Positions 59,069 to 64,000 of a stretch of DNA of 64,000 nt are shown piece by piece. This DNA comes from Streptomyces solincola (GTDB lineage Bacteria; Actinomycetota; Actinomycetes; Streptomycetales; Streptomycetaceae), in NCBI RefSeq assembly GCF_002982015.1, contig NZ_PVLV01000085.1, positions 1-64,000 on the forward strand, in the 5' to 3' direction. Under the pieces are notes generated by a model, which saw nothing but the letters and a program-made list of their open reading frames with translations, was not told the DNA's origin and searched no databases. Numbering within the stretch: position 1 is the stretch's first letter; every line of letters starts with the position of its first letter. A program made the translations under genes and the position numbers.

Positions 59069-60472
59069 AGCCAGTCGGTCGCCGATCGCGCGCAGGCCGT
59101 CCAGGTCGTGCACGTCACCGGGCAGGGCGGGCACCGCGGTCACCGGCACCTCCGGGTGGAGCGAGGCGAAGCGGTCGCGGGTGCGCTGCTCGCGCGCCAT
59201 CACCTGCATCCGCTCGGCGTGCAGATGGAGCAGGCCCGCGGCCAGTCGCGCCGAGTCGGCCGGTACGCCGTCCGAGGAGGGGGCGTCGGCGGTGGGGGCC
59301 TCGGAGCCTTCGTCCGGCCCGGGTGACCGGGGCTCGGCGAGGCCGTCGCGTTCCAGCACCTCGGCCGCGGCCAGGGCCCGCTCGGCGGTGAGGGCGTGCG
59401 CGCCGGTGCCGTGCACGCGGTTGAGGACCAGCCCGGCCAGCGGCATGCGCTCCGCCCGCAGCCGCTCCACGAAGTACGCCGCCTCCCGCAACGCGTCCGG
59501 CTCCGGTGCGGCCACCACCAGGAAGGCTGTGCCGGGGGCCTGGAGCAGCCGGTAGGTGGCGTCCGCCCGGGTGCGGAAGCCGCCGAACATGGTGTCCATC
59601 GCGGCCACGAAGGTCTGGATGTCCTGGAGGAACTGACCCCCCAGCAGTTTCCCGAGCGTTCCGGTCATCATGGACATGCTGGCGTTGAGGAACTTCATGC
59701 CGGCCCGGCCGCCCGCCTTCGCCGGCGCCATCAGCAGCTTGATGAACCGTCCGTCGAGGAAAGAGCCGAGACGTTTCGGCGCGTCCAGGAAGTCCAGCGC
59801 CGAGCGGGACGGCGGGGTGTCCACGATGATCAGGTCCCACTCGTCCCGGGCGCGCAACTGGCCGAGCTTCTCCATCGCCATGTACTCCTGCGTGCCCGCG
59901 AACCCGGCCGACAGGGACTGGTAGAAGGGGTTGCCCAGGATGGCGGCGGCCCGGTCGGGATCGGCGTGCGCCTCGACGATCTCGTCGAAGGTCCGCTTCA
60001 TGTCCAGCATCATGGCGTGCAGTTCGCCGCGGTTGCCCGCCTGGTCGCCCTCGCTGCTGCCGCGGTTGCCCGCGGGGTTGCCAACGGCGCCGGCGCTGAC
60101 GGCTGCGGTGTTGCCATTGCTGTCGCCGCTGTCGCCGCCGTGGCCGCCGTCGCCGGCGGTGTTGCCGTCGCCGTCGCCGCCGTTGCCCTCAGGGGTGCCC
60201 ACGCCGTCCACGCGGCGCGGGACGTTGTCGAGCTGGTCGATGCCCATGGACTGGGCCAGTCGGCGGGCCGGGTCGATGGTCAGCACCACCACCCGGCGGC
60301 CGCGCTCGGCCGCCCGTACGCCCAGGGCCGCCGCGGTCGTCGTCTTGCCGACCCCGCCCGCACCGCAGCACACCACGATCCGGGTCGCCGGGTCGTCGAG
60401 CAGCGGATCGAGCTCCAGACCGGGCGCGCCCTCCCACGCGGTGTCCGCCACGGCAGCCGCCTCCGTCCTCAC
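59051..60472 (-). CDS. ArsA/GET3-family ATPase 2
   Basis: This 473-aa ATPase has the deviant Walker A CCGAGGVGKTTTAAALG (about residues 35-51), LTIDPARRLAQSMG (switch region) and IIVDTPPSRSALDFLDAPKR, all typical of ArsA/GET3-like proteins. A Gly/Asn/Ser/Asp-rich insertion of about 45 residues (about 95-140) interrupts the domain. The GTG start overlaps the stop of the upstream paralog. In actinobacteria such tandem pairs stand beside wblA; the cargo is unknown and arsenite transport is not implied. Confidence 0.9.
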   Translation of the reverse strand: MRTEAAAVADTAWEGAPGLELDPLLDDPATRIVVCCGAGGVGKTTTAAALGVRAAERGRRVVVLTIDPARRLAQSMGIDQLDNVPRRVDGVGTPEGNGGDGDGNTAGDGGHGGDSGDSNGNTAAVSAGAVGNPAGNRGSSEGDQAGNRGELHAMMLDMKRTFDEIVEAHADPDRAAAILGNPFYQSLSAGFAGTQEYMAMEKLGQLRARDEWDLIIVDTPPSRSALDFLDAPKRLGSFLDGRFIKLLMAPAKAGGRAGMKFLNASMSMMTGTLGKLLGGQFLQDIQTFVAAMDTMFGGFRTRADATYRLLQAPGTAFLVVAAPEPDALREAAYFVERLRAERMPLAGLVLNRVHGTGAHALTAERALAAAEVLERDGLAEPRSPGPDEGSEAPTADAPSSDGVPADSARLAAGLLHLHAERMQVMAREQRTRDRFASLHPEVPVTAVPALPGDVHDLDGLRAIGDRLAAGAGG

Positions 60473-61434
60473 GCGCCCACCCCGAGTTTCCGCAGCTTCC
60501 GCGCCAACTGGTAGATGCCGGCGATGTCCGCGCCCTCCCCGAGGAAGGGCAGTTCGTACGTCGGGACCCGCAGCTTCGCCAGGGTCTCGCGCTGCTCCCG
60601 CTCCAGGGCCACCCGCTGGGCGTGCTCGGCGGCCTCCGCCAGCAGCGGGCCGACCAGCTTCTCCGCGCCGGGCAGGCCCGCCGCGGTCAGCGCCCGGGTG
60701 ATCTCCTCCCGGTGGTCGCCGCCGGCCGCCCGTACCGCGTCCTCGTCCAGGACGTGCGGACGGACCATGTTGACCAGCACGCCGCCCACCGGCAGGTCCG
60801 CGTCCCGCAGCTCGGCGATGCCGTCCGCGGTCTCCTGCACCGGCATCTCCTCCAGCAGTGTCACCAGGTGGACGGCCGTCTGCGGCGACTTCAGCACCCG
60901 CATCACGGCCTGCGCCTGGTTGTGTATCGGGCCGATCCGCGCCAGCCCCGCCACCTCGTCGTTGACGTTGAGGAAACGGGTGATCCGGCCCGTGGGCGGC
61001 GCGTCCATGATCACGTGGTGGTACGCGGGCTCGCCCGTGCGGCGGTCCCGGCGGCGTACCGCCTCGCACGCCTTGCCGGTCAGCAGCACGTCCCGCACAC
61101 CGGGGGCGACCGTGGTCGCGAAGTCGATCGCGCCCAGCTTCTTCAGCGCGCGGCCGGCCGAGCCGAGCTTGTAGAACATCTGGAGGTAGTCCAGCAGCGC
61201 CTTCTCGGCGTCGATGGCGAGCGCGTACACCTCCCCGCCGCCCGGAGCGACCGCGATCTTGCGCTCCTCGTAGGGGAGCGCCTCCGTCCCGAAGAGCTGG
61301 GCGATGCCCTGCCTGCCTTCCACCTCCACCAGAAGGGTCCGCTTGCCCTCCTCGGCGAGGGCGAGCGCGAGGGCGGCGGCGACCGTCGTCTTACCGGTAC
61401 CGCCCTTGCCGCTGACGACCTGGAGCCTGCTCAC
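60469..61434 (-). CDS. ArsA/GET3-family ATPase 1
   Basis: This 321-aa protein begins SRLQVVSGKGGTGKTTVAAA with the signature deviant Walker A containing two lysines, and has HHVIMDAPPTGRITRFLNV as the switch II-like motif. It forms a two-gene operon with the next ATPase (overlap 4 nt), suggesting they act as a pair. GTG start at 61434. It is divergent from the DUF4177 gene. Confidence 0.9.
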   Translation of the reverse strand: MSRLQVVSGKGGTGKTTVAAALALALAEEGKRTLLVEVEGRQGIAQLFGTEALPYEERKIAVAPGGGEVYALAIDAEKALLDYLQMFYKLGSAGRALKKLGAIDFATTVAPGVRDVLLTGKACEAVRRRDRRTGEPAYHHVIMDAPPTGRITRFLNVNDEVAGLARIGPIHNQAQAVMRVLKSPQTAVHLVTLLEEMPVQETADGIAELRDADLPVGGVLVNMVRPHVLDEDAVRAAGGDHREEITRALTAAGLPGAEKLVGPLLAEAAEHAQRVALEREQRETLAKLRVPTYELPFLGEGADIAGIYQLARKLRKLGVGA

Positions 61435-61558
61435 GCCATCGAGCCTAACCAGTCGGGTCCCGGCCCAATCAGGAGCCCGACCGTTTCGGGTACGGGCCGG
61501 GGCACGGGGGTCGCCCGGGGTGCGGGGGGCTTCCCGGGCAACGGCTACAGTCGGCTCC

Positions 61559-61717
61559 ATGACCAAGTGGGAATACGCGACCGTGCCCCTTCTCGTGCAC
61601 GCGACCAAGCAGATCCTGGATACCTGGGGCGAGGACGGCTGGGAGCTCGTCCAGGTCGTGCCCGGGCCGAACAACCCCGAGCAGCTCGTGGCCTACCTGA
61701 AGCGGGAGAAGCCGTGA
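61559..61717 (+). CDS. DUF4177 small protein (52 aa)
   Basis: The 52-aa product MTKWEYATVPLLVHATKQIL and following, with GEDGWELVQVVPGP, is typical of DUF4177 proteins: short beta-sheet proteins of unknown role. It overlaps the RidA gene start (GTGA), so the two are co-translated. Confidence 0.88.
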   Translation: MTKWEYATVPLLVHATKQILDTWGEDGWELVQVVPGPNNPEQLVAYLKREKP

Positions 61718-62184
61718 GCGGGCGGGTCGAGGCGGCGCTCGCCGAGCTGGGCCTGACCCTGCCGGACGTGGTGCCGCCGCTCGCCGCCTACCAGCCGGCG
61801 GTACGCAGCGGGGTGTACGTCTACACCGCCGGCCAGCTTCCCATCGTGGACGGCAAGCTGCCGGTCACCGGCAAGGTCGGCGGCGAGGTCACCGCCGAGG
61901 AGGCGCACGGCCTGGCCCGGATCTGCGCGCTGAACGCGCTGGCCGCCGTCAAGTCGGTGGCCGGGGACCTGGACCGGATCGCCCGCGTGGTGAAGGTCGT
62001 GGGCTTCGTCGCCTCGGCGCCCGACTTCACCGGCCAGCCCGGCGTCCTCAACGGCGCCAGCGAGCTGCTCGGCCGGGTGCTCGGCGACAAGGGCGTGCAC
62101 GCGCGCAGCGCGGTCGGCGTCACGGTGCTGCCGCTGGACTCGCCGGTCGAGGTCGAGATCCAGGTCGAGCTCGCACAGGACTGA
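61714..62184 (+). CDS. RidA-family protein
   Basis: This 156-aa protein has GVYVYTAGQLPIVDGKLPVT, ALNALAAVKSVAGDLDRIAR and HARSAVGVTVLPLDSPVEVE, the RidA/YjgF fold. Family members deaminate reactive enamine/imine intermediates. It belongs to the longer subgroup. Translational overlap with the DUF4177 gene. Confidence 0.92.
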   Translation: MSGRVEAALAELGLTLPDVVPPLAAYQPAVRSGVYVYTAGQLPIVDGKLPVTGKVGGEVTAEEAHGLARICALNALAAVKSVAGDLDRIARVVKVVGFVASAPDFTGQPGVLNGASELLGRVLGDKGVHARSAVGVTVLPLDSPVEVEIQVELAQD

Positions 62185-62412
62185 GCGCCCGGAGGCGGAC
62201 GGCGGTGACCTGCGCCCACGGTCCGCCCCGCCCGCCCCTTCTCGTCCCTTCCCGCGCCGGACACGGCCGCGTCGTCTGTCCGTGGTGACCACCACGGGCG
62301 CTCGACGCGGCCGTTTCGCGTACCGGGGCGCGGATGTCCGCAGGTGCGGGGGCCTGCGGGGCCGGACCTGTCCCCCCTCGAACATCACGGCGAATGCGCA
62401 TAGGCTCCGGCC

Positions 62413-63315
62413 ATGTCCAATGGTCAGTGGTATCCGCCCGAATGGCCCGAGCGCATCAGGGCGCTGGCCGCCGGCGAGCTGGCGGTCGCCGCGCCCCGGC
62501 GGGCCGCGACCGTGATGCTGCTGCGCGACGGCGGCCGGGGCCGGCCCGAGGTGCACATGCTGCGGCGGCGCACCACCATGGCCTTCGCCGGCGGCGCGTA
62601 CGCCTATCCGGGCGGCGGCGTCGACCCGCGCGACGAGCAGCCGGTCCGCTGGGCCGGCCCGTCGCCCGACGCCTGGGCGGACCGGCTCGGGGTGGCCGCG
62701 CCCGCCGAGGCGCAGGCGGTCGTGTGCGCGGCGGTCCGGGAGACCTTCGAGGAGTCCGGGGTCCTGCTCGCCGGGCCGACCGCGGCGGGCGTCGTCGAGG
62801 ACACCACCGGGGACGACTGGGAGGCCGACCGCGCCGCCCTCGTCGCCCGGGAGCTGGCCTTCGCCGACTTCCTGGACCGGCGCGGGCTCGTGCTGCGCTC
62901 CGACCTGCTGGGCGCCTGGGCGCGGTGGATCACCCCCGAGTTCGAGCCGCGCCGCTTCGACACCTGGTTCTTCGTCGCCGCGCTGCCGGCCGGGCAGCGC
63001 ACCCGGGACGCCGACGCCGCCGACTGTGCCGCCGAGGCCGACCGCACGGTGTGGACCGGCCCGGACCAGGCCGCGGCCGGCTACGACCGGGGGGAACTGC
63101 TGATGATGCCGCCGACCATCGCGACGCTGCGCTCCCTGGAGCCCTACCGCTCGCCCGCCGAGGCGCTGGCCGCGGCCGGGAGGCGGGACCTCACCCCCGT
63201 ACTCGCGCAGGCGAGGCTGGAGGGGGAGCAGGTGGTGCTGAGCTGGCCGGGGCACGAGGAGTTCACCAAGCTGGTGCCGGCCGCCGGCGCCGCGGACGGG
63301 GGGAGCGCCGGATGA
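62413..63315 (+). CDS. NUDIX hydrolase
   Basis: This 300-aa protein has the NUDIX-box core AAVRETFEESGVLL (about residues 110-123), preceded by AGGAYAYPGGGVDPRD; this long type includes CoA pyrophosphatase-like and NUDT19-like enzymes. The ATG at 62413 is well placed. It overlaps the next gene (ATGA). Confidence 0.9.
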   Translation: MSNGQWYPPEWPERIRALAAGELAVAAPRRAATVMLLRDGGRGRPEVHMLRRRTTMAFAGGAYAYPGGGVDPRDEQPVRWAGPSPDAWADRLGVAAPAEAQAVVCAAVRETFEESGVLLAGPTAAGVVEDTTGDDWEADRAALVARELAFADFLDRRGLVLRSDLLGAWARWITPEFEPRRFDTWFFVAALPAGQRTRDADAADCAAEADRTVWTGPDQAAAGYDRGELLMMPPTIATLRSLEPYRSPAEALAAAGRRDLTPVLAQARLEGEQVVLSWPGHEEFTKLVPAAGAADGGSAG

Positions 63316-64000
63316 CCGGGGCCGCCGCCCTGCCCGGGCAGCCGCGCGGGACCGTGGTCAGCGGCGCCGCCACCGAGCGGGCCGTCAACATCCTGGCGCC
63401 CAACCCGTCGCCGATGACGCTGGACGGCACCAACACCTGGCTGCTGTCCGAGCCGGACTCGCCGCTGGCCGTCGTCGTGGATCCCGGGCCGCTGGACGAG
63501 GGCCATCTGCGGGCGGTCGTGGACACCGCGGAACGGCTCGGCAAGCGGATCGCGCTCACCCTGCTCACCCACGGGCACGCCGACCACGCCGAGGGCGCGG
63601 GGCGGTTCGCCGAACTGACCGGGTCGAAGGTGCGGGCCCTGGACCCGGCGCTGCGGCTCGGCGACGAGGGACTGCGGGCCGGCCAGGCGGTCCGGGTCGG
63701 CGGTCTCGAGCTGCGGGTGGTCCCCACGCCGGGGCACACCGCCGACTCGCTGAGCTTCCACCTGCCCGCCGACCGCGCGGTGCTCACCGGGGACACCATC
63801 CTGGGGCGCGGTACGACGATGGTGGCGCATCCCGACGGCCGGCTCGGCGACTACCTGGACTCGCTGCGCAGGCTGCGGTCGCTGACCGTGGACGACGGCG
63901 TGCGCACCGTGCTGCCGGGGCACGGCCCGGTGCTGGAGGACGCCCAGGGCGCGGTCGAGTTCTATCTGGCGCACCGGGCCAGCCGGCTCGCGCAGGTGGA
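63312..64000 (+). CDS. MBL-fold metallo-hydrolase (partial, runs off the window)
   Basis: At least 229 aa. Motifs NTWLL, VVDPGPLDEGH, LTHGHADHAEG (HxHxDH, about residues 76-86), TPGHTADS, LTGDTILG and LPGHGP give the metallo-beta-lactamase fold of the LACTB2-like group. It is coupled to the NUDIX gene by a 4-nt overlap. The C-terminal end lies beyond the window. Confidence 0.92.
   Translation, partial: MTGAAALPGQPRGTVVSGAATERAVNILAPNPSPMTLDGTNTWLLSEPDSPLAVVVDPGPLDEGHLRAVVDTAERLGKRIALTLLTHGHADHAEGAGRFAELTGSKVRALDPALRLGDEGLRAGQAVRVGGLELRVVPTPGHTADSLSFHLPADRAVLTGDTILGRGTTMVAHPDGRLGDYLDSLRRLRSLTVDDGVRTVLPGHGPVLEDAQGAVEFYLAHRASRLAQV

Noticed and set aside
1-64000. CRISPR array
   Set aside because: No regularly spaced repeats and no cas genes were seen.

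Overview
The window is high-GC actinobacterial DNA and the gene order at its right end points to Streptomyces. The chromosomal part (about 53.1-64 kb) holds tRNA-Pro(CGG), a Pr6Pr membrane protein, a metallophosphoesterase, a GatB/YqeY protein, a bifunctional penicillin-binding protein, the WhiB-like regulator WblA, two ArsA-type ATPases, a DUF4177 protein, a RidA protein, a NUDIX hydrolase and an MBL-fold hydrolase. From memory, this is the neighbourhood of wblA in S. coelicolor.

Nearly all the rest (112-53150) is one integrated genomic island of about 53 kb. It sits in the 3' half of tRNA-Pro(CGG). A 45-bp identical repeat marks attL (112-156) and attR (53106-53150), and each end carries a near-identical 24-bp inner repeat that may bind the integrase. 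The right arm has the recombination and transfer genes: a tyrosine integrase with a LacI-type HTH inserted in its catalytic domain, an excisionase, an XRE regulator, a replication protein plus DnaC-like loader, a membrane protein, MobC and a relaxase. No TraB/FtsK or type IV secretion gene was found, so it looks mobilizable rather than self-transmissible.

The left arm is a DNA phosphorothioation island: a phosphorothioation-associated methyltransferase, a divergent dndA, and the overlapping dndBCDE operon. The dndA-dndB gap has two mirror-image TACG-N12-CGTA operators. After a terminator comes a DUF262-DUF1524 nuclease of GmrSD/SspE type. Past two decayed transposase genes, a five-gene coupled operon (20943-14203) encodes an HTH protein, a PLD-nuclease/SF2 helicase, a 61-aa protein, an SMC-like ATPase and a 157-aa Dnd-associated protein. 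This is probably the restriction half; dndFGH is absent.

The middle (21.2-38.6 kb) is a cargo cluster of unknown product. It contains a nucleotide-sugar dehydrogenase and epimerase, a second methionyl-tRNA synthetase, a six-gene operon (SAM methyltransferase, dimethylformamidase-like protein, GT-B glycosyltransferase, polytopic membrane protein, FkbM methyltransferase, histidine phosphatase), a divergent HTH-NB-ARC-WD40 regulator and an ARMT1-type phosphatase. It is flanked by decayed genes (HD hydrolase, NUDIX, DUF5919, PPC domain). From 38.5 to 43 kb lie two nucleotidyltransferases, two DUF317 proteins and small unknowns. A two-gene module (XRE-DUF488 plus a 271-aa protein) sits between the integrase and attR.
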